DNA of 22,211 nt from a bacterium (GTDB lineage Bacteria; UBP13; UBA5359). Each line of letters starts with the position of its first letter. Positions within the stretch are counted from its first letter, which is position 1. Shown here in pieces: positions 14,108 to 21,530 of the stretch. Location of the stretch: the NCBI GenBank assembly GCA_028699365.1, contig JAQVUQ010000003.1, positions 1-22,211 on the forward strand. The letters are read 5' to 3'. Under the pieces are notes generated by a model, which saw nothing but the letters and a program-made list of their open reading frames with translations, searched no databases and was not told the DNA's origin. The translations under genes were made by a program, and so were the position numbers.

Positions 14108-15922
14108 GTGTTACTTAAAAAGGTAAGATTACTGTCTGCGGCGGCAACCGTGCTGTTTCTCTGTGCGTCTGTGCCGGGCAATGCGGATGAGGATATCGAG
14201 GTGGTGGTTACCGCCACTCGTATCGAACAGTCGCTTGCGGAGTTGCCGGTGACGGCAAACGTTGTTACTGCAGAGGAGATCGTCGCCTCTCAAGCCAGGA
14301 ATGTGGGCGAAGCCCTTGAGTTGATGCCTGGTGTGTCCGTAGGCCGCTACGGCGCGCTGGGGGCTTCGTCTACCGTCAAGGTCCGGGGGGCCACCTCCGC
14401 CCAGGTGCTGGTTATGCTTGACGGCCGCCCGCTCAATACGGCTCAGAGCGGTGAGGTTGATCTGACGGACATACCGGTAGCCGATGTGGAGAGAATAGAA
14501 CTGCTGCGAGGGCCGGCCTCATCTCTCTACGGCGCTTACGCTCTGGGTGGTGTGGTCAACATCATCACTAAAAAGGGTGGCGGGCCTGCTGTGACTGAAC
14601 TCTCCTCCGCCGCCGGCAGCCTGGGATTTTCCGACTACAGCCTGTCGCATTCGGGCGGTGACGGCAAGCTCGGATATACCTTTAACGTGAATAAAATCTC
14701 CAGCGACGGCTTCCGGCCCAACAGTGCCTATGATGCCGACAGCTACAGCGCCAGAGCCGACCTGACTCTGGACAGAGACTCTTCACTGACCGTATCCCTG
14801 CGGAAGTATAACGGCACAAAGGGTGTGCCCGGCAGCGAGACGTGGCTTACGCCGTATGCCACACAGTGGAACGACAACAGCTATCTGTCGTTGCGCTATG
14901 ATCGTGGCCTTGCAGACGGAAAGGTATCCGCCGACCTTTACCTGCACCAGGACAGCATTCACTACCACGATGACGATCCTTTCTGGCCTACGGACACCAG
15001 TCACGACAACGATACTCTCGGCTTGATGCTGCAGCGGGACGGTGTTATCGGAGCCTGGCGCACGGTTTACGGCCTCGACTGGCGCCGCGACAACATCGAC
15101 AGTTTGACCATCGGGAGCCATGACGCCGTTACCGGAGCCGCCTATATTCAGGGAGAAAGAAGGCTTAGCGACAGGCTTACGCTTATTGCCGGGGGTCGCT
15201 ACGACAGCCATTCCATTTACGGCTCTCAGTTCAGCCCGCGTCTGGGAACTGCATACCGTCTGGGCGGCGGTCTGATCAGGGCATCGTTCGGACAGGGCTT
15301 CAGGCCGCCGGTTTTCCAGGATCTTTACTGGAACGAGCCGCCCTATATGATGGGCAATCCCGATTTGCAGCCGGAGCGCTCAACGGCTTACGAGGTCGGC
15401 TTTGAAAGGGAAATGCTCGGTACTGAGGCCAGATTCACGCTCTTCCGTCAGGACGTCGATAACCTCATTCGCTGGGGTGACAATGGAGCCGGCGTATGGA
15501 CACCGATGAATATCGATCAGGCCAGGCTGCAGGGAATGGAAGTGGAACTGTCCAGGGAGCTTCGCTCGGGCCTGAAGGGGTTCGTCAGCTATACTCGCCT
15601 GGATGCCAAAAATATCGTTGACGATTCACGACTGCCGTACAGTCCGGAGAACAGCTTAGCTGCCGGGCTGCGCTTTGCATTCCGGCAAGGCCTTTCGGGG
15701 GCGCTCAGCGCCAGGATGGTCGATAAGCAGATAACCGCTGCCGGCAGTTCCGATACCATTCCTGCATATACCAGCGTCGATTTGCAATTGTCGCAGCAAT
15801 TGTTCGGAAATGCCGGTCTGGTGCTGGCGATCGATAACCTTCTCAATGCCGATTATTATGAACGGAAGGGATACCCCATGCCGGGCAGGACGGTTAACGT
15901 CAGGCTGAAATGGGGCTTTTAA
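14108..15922 (+). CDS. btuB: TonB-dependent outer-membrane receptor, BtuB-like corrinoid transporter
   Basis: I place the start at GTG 14108, seven bases after AGGGGGA; an in-frame GTG at 14102 sits too close to that ribosome binding site. The ~604-residue protein has a signal peptide (KK, then SAAATVLFLCASV, cleavage likely after PGNA), a TonB box (IEVVVTATR), a plug domain (ALELMPGVSV, VKVRGATSAQVLVMLDGRPL, IELLRGPASSLYGAYALGGV, NIITKK) and a 22-stranded-type barrel ending in the terminal strand with final phenylalanine (RTVNVRLKWGF). Length and pattern match BtuB. Position at the end of the riboswitch-controlled cob operon makes cobalamin or cobinamide the likely cargo. An 84-base gap follows cobT, so an extra promoter is possible. 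Its stop is only six bases from the convergent UroD-like gene, leaving no room for a terminator. Confidence 0.9.
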   Translation: MLLKKVRLLSAAATVLFLCASVPGNADEDIEVVVTATRIEQSLAELPVTANVVTAEEIVASQARNVGEALELMPGVSVGRYGALGASSTVKVRGATSAQVLVMLDGRPLNTAQSGEVDLTDIPVADVERIELLRGPASSLYGAYALGGVVNIITKKGGGPAVTELSSAAGSLGFSDYSLSHSGGDGKLGYTFNVNKISSDGFRPNSAYDADSYSARADLTLDRDSSLTVSLRKYNGTKGVPGSETWLTPYATQWNDNSYLSLRYDRGLADGKVSADLYLHQDSIHYHDDDPFWPTDTSHDNDTLGLMLQRDGVIGAWRTVYGLDWRRDNIDSLTIGSHDAVTGAAYIQGERRLSDRLTLIAGGRYDSHSIYGSQFSPRLGTAYRLGGGLIRASFGQGFRPPVFQDLYWNEPPYMMGNPDLQPERSTAYEVGFEREMLGTEARFTLFRQDVDNLIRWGDNGAGVWTPMNIDQARLQGMEVELSRELRSGLKGFVSYTRLDAKNIVDDSRLPYSPENSLAAGLRFAFRQGLSGALSARMVDKQITAAGSSDTIPAYTSVDLQLSQQLFGNAGLVLAIDNLLNADYYERKGYPMPGRTVNVRLKWGF

Positions 15923-15928
15923 CCGCAG

Positions 15929-17053
15929 TTAATGCATCCCGAACATCTCTTCCTTGAGATCGAGATAGTATAGATAATCTTCGGGGGGTACATTCGGCGG
16001 GCAGCGATGGTCGCAGAAGGGGATGTACCCTCCCCGTTCTACAAGCGGCACAAGGGTTTCAAGATATGCCTTGATGGCTTCTTTTCCGTTTCCAAGCTGT
16101 ATCTTGTCCACCCCTCCCATGATGCGCAGCTCTTTGCCGTACTCCGCCAGGAGCTCCGCAGGGTGGGCGCACCCGTTGACTTCAAACGGGAAGAGACAGT
16201 TTATGCCGCCTTCCATGAATCCTTTCAATATGGGCCTTACATCTCCGTCGCAGTCCGTGTAACATATGTCTATCCCGGCCGTCTTCAGCTTCTTATCGAT
16301 GCGCTTGTACCTGGGCACTACCACATCGTTGAAGAAGTTTACGGAGACTATAGGGCCGTTCTTAAAGCAGATGTCCTCCCAGCCGCTTGCATAGTCGAAG
16401 TCTATATGCGGGAGTACCTGCTCCAGGAAGTCTTCTGCCATGACGCAGGCGGTCTCCACCATGTCTTCCACCATATCCGGATAGTCATAGCAGGCATAGG
16501 CAAGTCCCTCAAAAGTAAGCATATTCCTGACTCTGCCTATCATGGAGCCGCAGTGCACCCCGAGAGGATAGTCTCTGTCCGACGGATGCTGTGCCTTCAG
16601 TGCCTCTATATCCACTATGCGGTCCGGATCGTCTCTGCGGAGGCGTTCTTCCTTGCATCTCTTCCAGTCATCCGGGGTGACTACGGTTGCTTTAACATAG
16701 TGCGGTATGGTATCGTGTCCGTCCTTGGGCACTTCGGCCAGAAGACCGTCTCCATTCATGAGGATCCTGGTGGTCTCCGTCTCTTCTATTGCCGTTTCAG
16801 GGAAGGCGGGATTGAGCCATATGTTTCCTCCTACCGCCTCTATCCTGTCAAAGCTGAAGAAGGCATTGGCCTCTGCTTCGCTGGTGATTCCGTTCTCAGT
16901 GAATATGGACCACTCCGAGTAGTTCTCTATCCAATAGCCGAACTCCATGTTGAAGCACCGGTCTACCGGTCTGTAGTGCATCTGATTGTTGAACCTTTTA
17001 CGATCCGTCATGGTGCCCTTCCACTTGGGCCTGCACGGTGCAATATTCTTCAT
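15929..17053 (-). CDS. Uroporphyrinogen decarboxylase-like (UroD/MtaA superfamily) protein
   Basis: This 374-residue protein belongs to the UroD-like superfamily, which holds both the heme enzyme HemE and corrinoid-linked methyltransferases such as MtaA. The C-terminal blocks are characteristic: ICYTDCDGDVRPILKGFMEG, then CLFPFEVN, IMGGVDKIQLGNG, and GGYIPFCDHRCPPNVPPEDY. It lacks the HemE N-terminal signature and is not in a heme operon, so heme synthesis is unlikely. Members of this subgroup occur in large numbers in carbohydrate-degrading bacteria, where their substrates are mostly unknown. ATG 17053 follows AGAGGAG by about 10 bases; an internal Met at residue 15 is an alternative start. 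It is divergent from an AraC-type regulator that probably controls it. A link to methyl transfer with the neighbouring corrinoid system is a guess. Confidence 0.85.
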   Translation of the reverse strand: MKNIAPCRPKWKGTMTDRKRFNNQMHYRPVDRCFNMEFGYWIENYSEWSIFTENGITSEAEANAFFSFDRIEAVGGNIWLNPAFPETAIEETETTRILMNGDGLLAEVPKDGHDTIPHYVKATVVTPDDWKRCKEERLRRDDPDRIVDIEALKAQHPSDRDYPLGVHCGSMIGRVRNMLTFEGLAYACYDYPDMVEDMVETACVMAEDFLEQVLPHIDFDYASGWEDICFKNGPIVSVNFFNDVVVPRYKRIDKKLKTAGIDICYTDCDGDVRPILKGFMEGGINCLFPFEVNGCAHPAELLAEYGKELRIMGGVDKIQLGNGKEAIKAYLETLVPLVERGGYIPFCDHRCPPNVPPEDYLYYLDLKEEMFGMH

Positions 17054-17152
17054 GGCAGTCTTACTCCTCTCTGGACTGTATCTTCATAATATTGAGATGA
17101 TTCAAAACACATCTATCGGCAACTAATTTCATTTTAAGCATCAATCAGTGGC

Positions 17153-17181
17153 TTTACAAGACGAAGATCTTGATATATTCT
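17153..17181 (+). promoter_or_regulatory. Putative promoter of the AraC-type regulator in the 158-bp divergent region
   Basis: TTTACA (17153-17158), 17 bases, then TATTCT (17176-17181) is a fair sigma70 match 30 bases before the regulator ATG. The surrounding 17054-17211 is AT-rich and includes the palindrome AAGATCTT (17164-17171) inside the spacer, a possible regulator contact. The promoter for the divergent UroD-like gene must lie in the same stretch but is not obvious. Confidence 0.35.
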
Positions 17182-17211
17182 GGATAATATTGATTACATA
17201 TCGGGGCGCTT

Positions 17212-18015
17212 ATGGAAAATATTCTTTCAGGCACACACTGTACTCCCTCGGCAGACAGCAGAGCGCTTGCAGCCTGGGTGGCAGGAGTAGGACATTACAT
17301 CACGAAAGAACATATCCTCAGGAACAGAACAATAGATGAGTATGTGATGATATATTGTACTGATGGTGTCGGCAAGTGCGCCCTGGGAGATACGGAGTAC
17401 GAAGTTCGAGCCGGGGACATATTCCTTTTACCGCCGCATATCGTTCATTCGTACAACTGCGATCCCATCCTGGGCTGGGAGATCAGATATATGCATTTTG
17501 CCGGAATGTACGCAGAAAAGCCCGTTATATTAGCAGGTTTTACTACACGGCAACCGGTCATACACCTTGGGGTTCATGAAGACATTGTGGAGAGGTTCCA
17601 ACGGATATTAACAATTATCGATCAAAAAGAGATCCACTACAGCCTTGATGCTTCCTGCGAGCTTATCGTTCTCCTGGCGGCAATTCGCAAGCTCTCAGGC
17701 GAGACTATGGCACGAGGACTCTCCGGTTTCAAATCAGTAGACTGGCAGGTAAACAGCCTCGATGATCTTGCGGCGGAAATGGGCTCCTCAAAATGCCATT
17801 TCATCCGCCAATTTAAGCGCGCCACGGGAATCTCGCCGTGGCTTTACATCCTGCGCCTGAAGGTAGACAAGGCAAAGGAACTCCTTCTTGACCCCCGGAA
17901 CTCCGTTGCAGACGTAGCACGCATAGTAGGCTTCAGCGATCCTAACTATTTCTCGCGCGTTTTCAGCAAAACGGCAGGAATCTCTCCAAGCGCGTTCCGG
18001 AGGAATTATCTTTAG
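17212..18015 (+). CDS. AraC/XylS family transcriptional regulator with N-terminal cupin-like domain
   Basis: The 267-residue protein has an AraC-type sensing domain (residues about 35-110), with the cupin-like run YEVRAGDIFLLPPHIVHSYN, and a C-terminal double helix-turn-helix (about 175-267). The first HTH contains SLDDLAAEMGSSKCHFIRQF and the second ARIVGFSDPNYFSRVFSK followed by GISPSAFRRNYL, both close to the family pattern. Such proteins usually bind sugars or related small molecules and activate a neighbouring gene. Its divergent placement opposite the UroD-like gene suggests it controls that gene. The start follows a GGGG-containing sequence 7-10 bases upstream. Length is normal and nothing seems missing. 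Confidence 0.92.
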   Translation: MENILSGTHCTPSADSRALAAWVAGVGHYITKEHILRNRTIDEYVMIYCTDGVGKCALGDTEYEVRAGDIFLLPPHIVHSYNCDPILGWEIRYMHFAGMYAEKPVILAGFTTRQPVIHLGVHEDIVERFQRILTIIDQKEIHYSLDASCELIVLLAAIRKLSGETMARGLSGFKSVDWQVNSLDDLAAEMGSSKCHFIRQFKRATGISPWLYILRLKVDKAKELLLDPRNSVADVARIVGFSDPNYFSRVFSKTAGISPSAFRRNYL

Positions 18016-18323
18016 GCTGCCCACAAAACAGTACCAAATCTGCTCCCGGCAAATTGTTGCAATTATTCATGGACAGCCCTTAGAAAAATTGCAAATTACA
18101 CTTTACAAAAAATTGAAAAAATTGCAAAGTAGACCTACCAATTTTTGAAAAGGGCGTGCCGATCTCTACGGATGTCACAAAGCCGTTGTCGTAACCGGTG
18201 ACGAATTGCGCCGGATAGAGGCAGGCGACCTCTCCATCCTGCTGATGCCGGCCTGGCTTCTGTTGCTCCTGCTGTAAATGTCCTCTTGAAACAGACGGGC
18301 ATATAATGTAATATTACGATATA
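18016..18323. other. 308-bp intergenic stretch with repeats and a small gene remnant
   Basis: Three things are visible. First, an imperfect inverted repeat, GGCTGCCCACAAA (from 18015) against GGCTGTCCATGAA on the other strand (ending 18078), spans 64 bp. Second, an AT-rich block has a direct repeat AAAAATTGCAAA at 18084-18095 and 18117-18128, 33 bp apart. Third, a stop-bounded 42-codon frame (18149-18277) reads KAVVVTGDELRRIEAGDLSI and ends in a hydrophobic leucine run; it has no start codon and may be the tail of a lost gene. I recognise no family for the remnant. Confidence 0.4.
18302..18317 (+). promoter_or_regulatory. Consensus -10 box and palindrome in front of the ArsR gene
   Basis: TATAAT (18302-18307) is followed directly by the perfect palindrome GTAATATTAC (18308-18317), where transcription would begin. 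A good -35 box is not visible at the right distance. Only about 10 bases would separate the transcript start from ATG 18324, so the message would be nearly leaderless, in line with the lack of a ribosome binding site. The palindrome is a plausible autorepression site for the ArsR protein. Confidence 0.4.
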
Positions 18324-18614
18324 ATGGCTGACAGAGAGATCACATACGATATCGAAAAATACGAGGAAGCGGCCGAGATGCTCAAGGCTCTGGCGCATCC
18401 TACCCGGCTGCGCATAGTGGAAGGCCTGATGCGGGACGAGTGCAACGTATCTCATATGATCGAGTGCTTGGGTATGCCCCAGGCCACAGTCTCACAACAC
18501 CTCAAGGTTCTGCGTAGCGCCCGTATAATCAAGGGCAGAAAGAGCGGTCTGCAGGTCTGCTATTCCGTGATCGACGACAAGGCCAGGGAGATAGTGAAGC
18601 TTCTCTTTTCTTGA
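18324..18614 (+). CDS. ArsR/SmtB family winged-helix repressor
   Basis: This 96-residue protein is a complete ArsR-family repressor: MLKALAHPTRLRIVEGLMRD at residues about 19-38, then the recognition helix GMPQATVSQHLKVLRSARII and the beta-wing KGRKSGLQVCYSV. Residue C35-type positions (DECNVSHM) could bind a metal or report thiols, as in other ArsR proteins, but a classic metal site such as ELCVCDL is not present. It stands 110 bases upstream of the radical SAM gene in the same direction and may regulate it and itself. The start ATG 18324 overlaps a second TATAAT-like sequence and has no ribosome binding site. Confidence 0.9.
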   Translation: MADREITYDIEKYEEAAEMLKALAHPTRLRIVEGLMRDECNVSHMIECLGMPQATVSQHLKVLRSARIIKGRKSGLQVCYSVIDDKAREIVKLLFS

Positions 18615-18636
18615 ATTGTACGGAATAAAAAGCGAT

Positions 18637-18732
18637 ATGTTCCCTGGTGGGCTGCCAGGCATACCTATTCCGGTAATTGATAGGCCGCAAGCGAATAGAA
18701 AATTTCCAAAAGGTAAAGAGACGGATGCATAA
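18637..18732 (+). CDS. Possible 31-codon peptide overlapping the start of the radical SAM gene
   Basis: ATG 18637 opens a frame of 31 codons that starts MFPGGLPGIPIPVIDRPQAN and ends in a basic/acidic tail; its TAA (18730-18732) overlaps the radical SAM start (18725-18727). The position directly before a putative peptide maturase is where ribosomal peptide precursors are often found, and the product is rich in glycine and proline at its front. There is no good ribosome binding site, and a frame this short occurs by chance easily. It is a candidate, not a confident gene. Confidence 0.25.
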   Translation: MFPGGLPGIPIPVIDRPQANRKFPKGKETDA

Positions 18733-20149
18733 TCAAACAGATACTCTTTTGCAGTTGGCTTCCGGCATCAGGCTGCGACGGGAGCATTTCGGCGGGATAG
18801 TCTTTAATCCGGCTACCGGTGAGGTAGTCGATCTTGACCGGGAGGCTTTTCTTCTGCTGACGGCCATTGGAAATGAAAGCTTCGTCCGTGAGGAAAGCCT
18901 GTTAAAACGGTTTGCAGCAGGTTCCGGATATAAAGCGGACGATGCGATTGGAGTAATCCGCCGGCTCCTACAACTGAGAATTTTGCGCAGGATGAAGGCT
19001 GCTGCAGTGGATGGCCGGCAGCAGCCGCCCGTCCGGAGTGCCTGTCACGGTATTGCTGTCCGGAGCGAGTTGATACCGGAATCGCAGGAGACATTATGGC
19101 CCTCCGAGCCTCATCTGAGCGCACCGGTAACGATCCACTGGGCCGTTACTTATCGTTGTGCTTCGGAATGCCCCGATTGTTATGCCGCCCGTCATCGGAA
19201 ACAGGGGTTTGAAGAACTCGGCAGAGAAGAAGCCTTGTGCCTGATAGACAGAATTTCGGAATGGGGTGTATTCCAGTTGGCGCTGGGCGGCGGTGAACCG
19301 TTGCTTCGTCCCGACCTGGCCGATATAGCAGAGCGTGCTGCCGGCAATAAGCTGGTGGTGCATGTTACCACCGGCCTGGACAACATCGACGACGAAACCC
19401 TCGATAAGCTGGCAGCCGGTGTCACCTGTTTGCAAACGGGCATCAAGCCTCACCTTTTACTGGAGCAACCGGAACGGCTGTCGCATTTCATGGATGCTGC
19501 AAAGCAAAGGGGTTTTCATTCAGGCGTTAACCTGATGCTAAACAACACCGTGATCGAGAACTTTGAAGAGATTATCGGTCTCCTTGTTGCCGCCGAAGTT
19601 GTCGCCGTGACGTTGCTCCGATATAAGCCCCCTGCCGATATTTCGCGCTGGAGGAATGAGAAGCCGCACTCCGAAGTGCTTCAGACCTTTGAAAGAACTC
19701 TGACAAGCGTTGTTATGCGGCATCCGGCCCTGCAGGTCCGCGTCGATTGCGCGCTCAGCTTCCTGCAGCGCAGTCTGCCTGAGGATAAAGCCGGGGCTTG
19801 CGGGATCAGAGGCTGTGTTGCCGCCGACAGGGTTGCGGCTCTGTCGCCCGATGGCTCCGTCTACCCCTGTTCGCAACTGGTCTATCCCAGGTTCAGGGCG
19901 GGAAATATCCTGACGGATGATCCGGCCCGGTTGTGGTCCCGGTCCGAGGTGCTGGAGAGATACCGTTTTTTCCGGACAACCCGGTCTTTCAGGGAGAGCA
20001 ACTGCGGCGACTGCGCGGTTAAGTATCAGTGCGGAGGGTGCCGGGTCTTTGCCGGTGACGCTGTCGGCGGCGATCCGGGCTGCCCGGAGGTTCTTTCCCG
20101 TCTTTCTTATCCTGAATGGTTGTCGCTTTTCGATCAGCAGCATATGTGA
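18725..20149 (+). CDS. Radical SAM/SPASM enzyme with N-terminal PqqD-like domain, putative peptide maturase
   Basis: I choose ATG 18725 (474 residues); the frame is open further upstream but without a better start. Residues about 10-95 (GIRLRREHFGGIVFNPATGE, VVDLDREAFLLLTAI) look like a PqqD-type peptide-recognition domain. The radical SAM barrel has C145-x3-C149-x2-C152 for the 4Fe-4S cluster and GGGEP at 188-192 for S-adenosylmethionine. From C359 a SPASM domain with extra clusters follows: CGIRGC, VYPCSQ, RAGNILTDDPARLW, NCGDC, YQCGGC and a final GCPE. This architecture is typical of enzymes that modify ribosomally made peptides or proteins (PqqE, AnSME-like, sactipeptide and mycofactocin maturases). 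The substrate is not evident; candidates are the small frame just upstream and the two downstream proteins with a shared tail. Confidence 0.88.
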   Translation: MHNQTDTLLQLASGIRLRREHFGGIVFNPATGEVVDLDREAFLLLTAIGNESFVREESLLKRFAAGSGYKADDAIGVIRRLLQLRILRRMKAAAVDGRQQPPVRSACHGIAVRSELIPESQETLWPSEPHLSAPVTIHWAVTYRCASECPDCYAARHRKQGFEELGREEALCLIDRISEWGVFQLALGGGEPLLRPDLADIAERAAGNKLVVHVTTGLDNIDDETLDKLAAGVTCLQTGIKPHLLLEQPERLSHFMDAAKQRGFHSGVNLMLNNTVIENFEEIIGLLVAAEVVAVTLLRYKPPADISRWRNEKPHSEVLQTFERTLTSVVMRHPALQVRVDCALSFLQRSLPEDKAGACGIRGCVAADRVAALSPDGSVYPCSQLVYPRFRAGNILTDDPARLWSRSEVLERYRFFRTTRSFRESNCGDCAVKYQCGGCRVFAGDAVGGDPGCPEVLSRLSYPEWLSLFDQQHM

Positions 20150-20185
20150 AGATTACTGTTTATTATGTGAGGGAGGGGCATCAGC

Positions 20186-20791
20186 ATGAAAGTAATCAGT
20201 GTCAACAGAGGCTTTACGGCAGATCACAGTTCGACATCCTATGAGTTTCTGGCGGTGGATCGTTTGCTCAGCCAGGAAGAGAGAAGCAAGGTAGCTTCGT
20301 TATCCAGACGGGCGCAGCCAACATCCCGGAAGGTGTCGTTTATCTATCATGCCGACGGCTACGATATTCCCGGCGGCTGGGAGCCGCTGATGCGTGATTA
20401 TTACGACGTCATGTTTTCGGAAAGCTACGACTGGTGGCTGTTGGCAATGGCCTTTGACGCGGCGCCTGAGCAGCAGGCTGCCATCGGGGAATACGAGTTT
20501 GACGGTATAGAGGATATGGGAGTAGATATTACCTTTTACGGTACCCGGACGATTGTGACGATCCACTGCCGGCTTGATATGGAGATAGCCCATGACATCG
20601 AGCTGTTCCCCTTGCTGACCGATATCCGCCGGCAGCTTGTGGAAGGCGATTACCGGGCGCTTTACGCGGTATGGGAAGAGTACGGCTATGAAACGGAGGA
20701 CTCCCGGGACAAGGAACCGCCGGAGCCGCCGCATAAGGATACGGGGGAAGACCTGGTCGAAACGCTCTATAGTATGCTGGCAGAGCCTTGA
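20186..20791 (+). CDS. Conserved hypothetical protein with acidic C-terminal tail (protein A)
   Basis: This 201-residue soluble protein has a strong ribosome binding site (GGGAGGGG, 7 bases before ATG 20186) and follows the radical SAM gene by 36 bases, so they are probably co-transcribed. It starts MKVISVNRGFTADHSSTSYE and contains the aromatic-rich block GGWEPLMRDYYDVMFSESYD-WW. The overall look is of a conserved bacterial family, but I cannot name it with confidence and no enzymatic motif stands out. The last 39 residues (WEEYGYETED ... EPPEPP ... DTGEDL) recur at the end of the next protein. Roles as a substrate, partner or unrelated neighbour of the maturase are all open. Confidence 0.75.
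   Translation: MKVISVNRGFTADHSSTSYEFLAVDRLLSQEERSKVASLSRRAQPTSRKVSFIYHADGYDIPGGWEPLMRDYYDVMFSESYDWWLLAMAFDAAPEQQAAIGEYEFDGIEDMGVDITFYGTRTIVTIHCRLDMEIAHDIELFPLLTDIRRQLVEGDYRALYAVWEEYGYETEDSRDKEPPEPPHKDTGEDLVETLYSMLAEP
20672..20791 (+). repeat. Tail repeat, copy 1 (39 codons plus stop)
   Basis: This segment encodes WEEYGYETED, EPPEPP and DTGEDL and ends at the stop of protein A. It aligns without gaps to 21245-21364: counted by hand, 101 of 120 bases and 28 of 39 residues are identical, and the first 30 bases are the same. Confidence 0.9.
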
Positions 20792-20835
20792 TTCCGGGCT
20801 CAATACGGCGCCAGGCTGATACCCGGCCCGGCGGA

Positions 20836-20970
20836 ATGGCGGAGCAGGAGTTGTACATTGAAGAAATCCAGGAAGAAATCCAACAAATCGAACTGTCCGC
20901 GCAGATGGCGTATGAATCGTCAGCGACGACTGCAGGCGGCTCCAGCCTGGATAAGCACCTATGTTGGTAA
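20836..20970 (+). pseudogene. N-terminal part of protein B in the other reading frame
   Basis: From ATG 20836 this frame gives MAEQELYIEEIQEEIQQIEL, a natural acidic helix, and then stops at 20968-20970 after a serine/glycine-rich stretch. The other frame over the same bases is a lysine/arginine-rich sequence typical of shadow translation, but it becomes convincing from about 20945. The true gene therefore appears to switch frame (a +1 shift) somewhere in 20905-20950. That means a one-base insertion in the genome, a sequencing error, or less likely a programmed shift. Confidence 0.45.
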
Positions 20971-21364
20971 GGACATTGCCCGGGGATACCAGCGATGGTT
21001 TCATACCGACAGGGTGTGTGCTCTTGTAGAACTGAAAGCATGCGGTGTTCCGATTCCCGAGGATCAGATAAAGATTGCCCGGCAAGATCAGAAGAGGTTG
21101 CAAGAGGAACGAGCCAGATCCAGAAGAGCCAAACGAAAATCGGCACAGCAACCGCTTGAAGGGTTTGTCGATCAAGTCGAGCAAACTGACTACTTAGCCT
21201 ATATAGCCGGCTATACTTCCTGGGGCATACCTTACGGCATTACGTGGGAAGAGTACGGCTATGAAACGGAGGACTTCTATGACACAGAACCGCCGGAGCC
21301 GCCGTATGAGGATACGGGGGAAGACCTGATCGAGGCGCTCCACGATATGTTTCCGGAGCCTTGA
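20858..21364 (+). CDS. Protein B: hypothetical protein with the same C-terminal tail, apparently frameshifted near its start
   Basis: This frame has a nominal TTG start at 20858. The credible part begins near residue 31 (AWISTYVGKDIARGYQRWFH, TDRVCALVELKACGVPIPED), continues through a charged helix (ARQDQKRLQEERARSRRAKR) and contains YLAYIAGYTSWGIPYGITWE before the shared tail. The I-A-G-Y-T-S-x-G-x-P-Y-G-I-T-W-E pattern recurs in small bacterial proteins I have met, but I know no function. Residues 1-30 are basic and probably not the native N-terminus, which lies in the frame from 20836. There is no signal peptide or membrane segment. With protein A it forms a pair tied by the tail. Confidence 0.6.
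   Translation: MKKSRKKSNKSNCPRRWRMNRQRRLQAAPAWISTYVGKDIARGYQRWFHTDRVCALVELKACGVPIPEDQIKIARQDQKRLQEERARSRRAKRKSAQQPLEGFVDQVEQTDYLAYIAGYTSWGIPYGITWEEYGYETEDFYDTEPPEPPYEDTGEDLIEALHDMFPEP
21245..21364 (+). repeat. Tail repeat, copy 2 (39 codons plus stop)
   Basis: Second copy of the tail found at 20672-20791, at the very end of protein B. Of the 19 base differences between the copies, 18 fall in the 11 codons whose amino acid differs and only one is synonymous (GAA/GAG). Confidence 0.9.
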
Positions 21365-21530
21365 TTTTGTAATTCAGGTAAGAGGTACAGCAAGTGATCA
21401 CCGTCTTCCCGAAGGGGAGGGAAAAAGGTGGAGGGGTACATTCCATGCCTGAAAAACCAATGCTGAAGAAACCTTCAAGCTGTTTGCATCCAATATGAGC
21501 GTGAAAGTGCTGTAAGAGGAGCGAGACGAT

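Noticed and set aside
16007-17089. 360-residue plus-strand frame opposite the UroD-like gene
   Set aside because: Antisense shadow; the minus strand encodes complete UroD-family motifs and has a good ribosome binding site.
20146-20244. 32-codon GTG frame overlapping the radical SAM stop, considered as a precursor peptide
   Set aside because: It runs mostly inside the start of protein A in another frame, has no separate ribosome binding site, and its composition is that of a shadow frame.
20300-21184. 294-residue minus-strand frame opposite proteins A and B
   Set aside because: It crosses two plus-strand genes and has no motif; protein A has a strong ribosome binding site on the plus strand.
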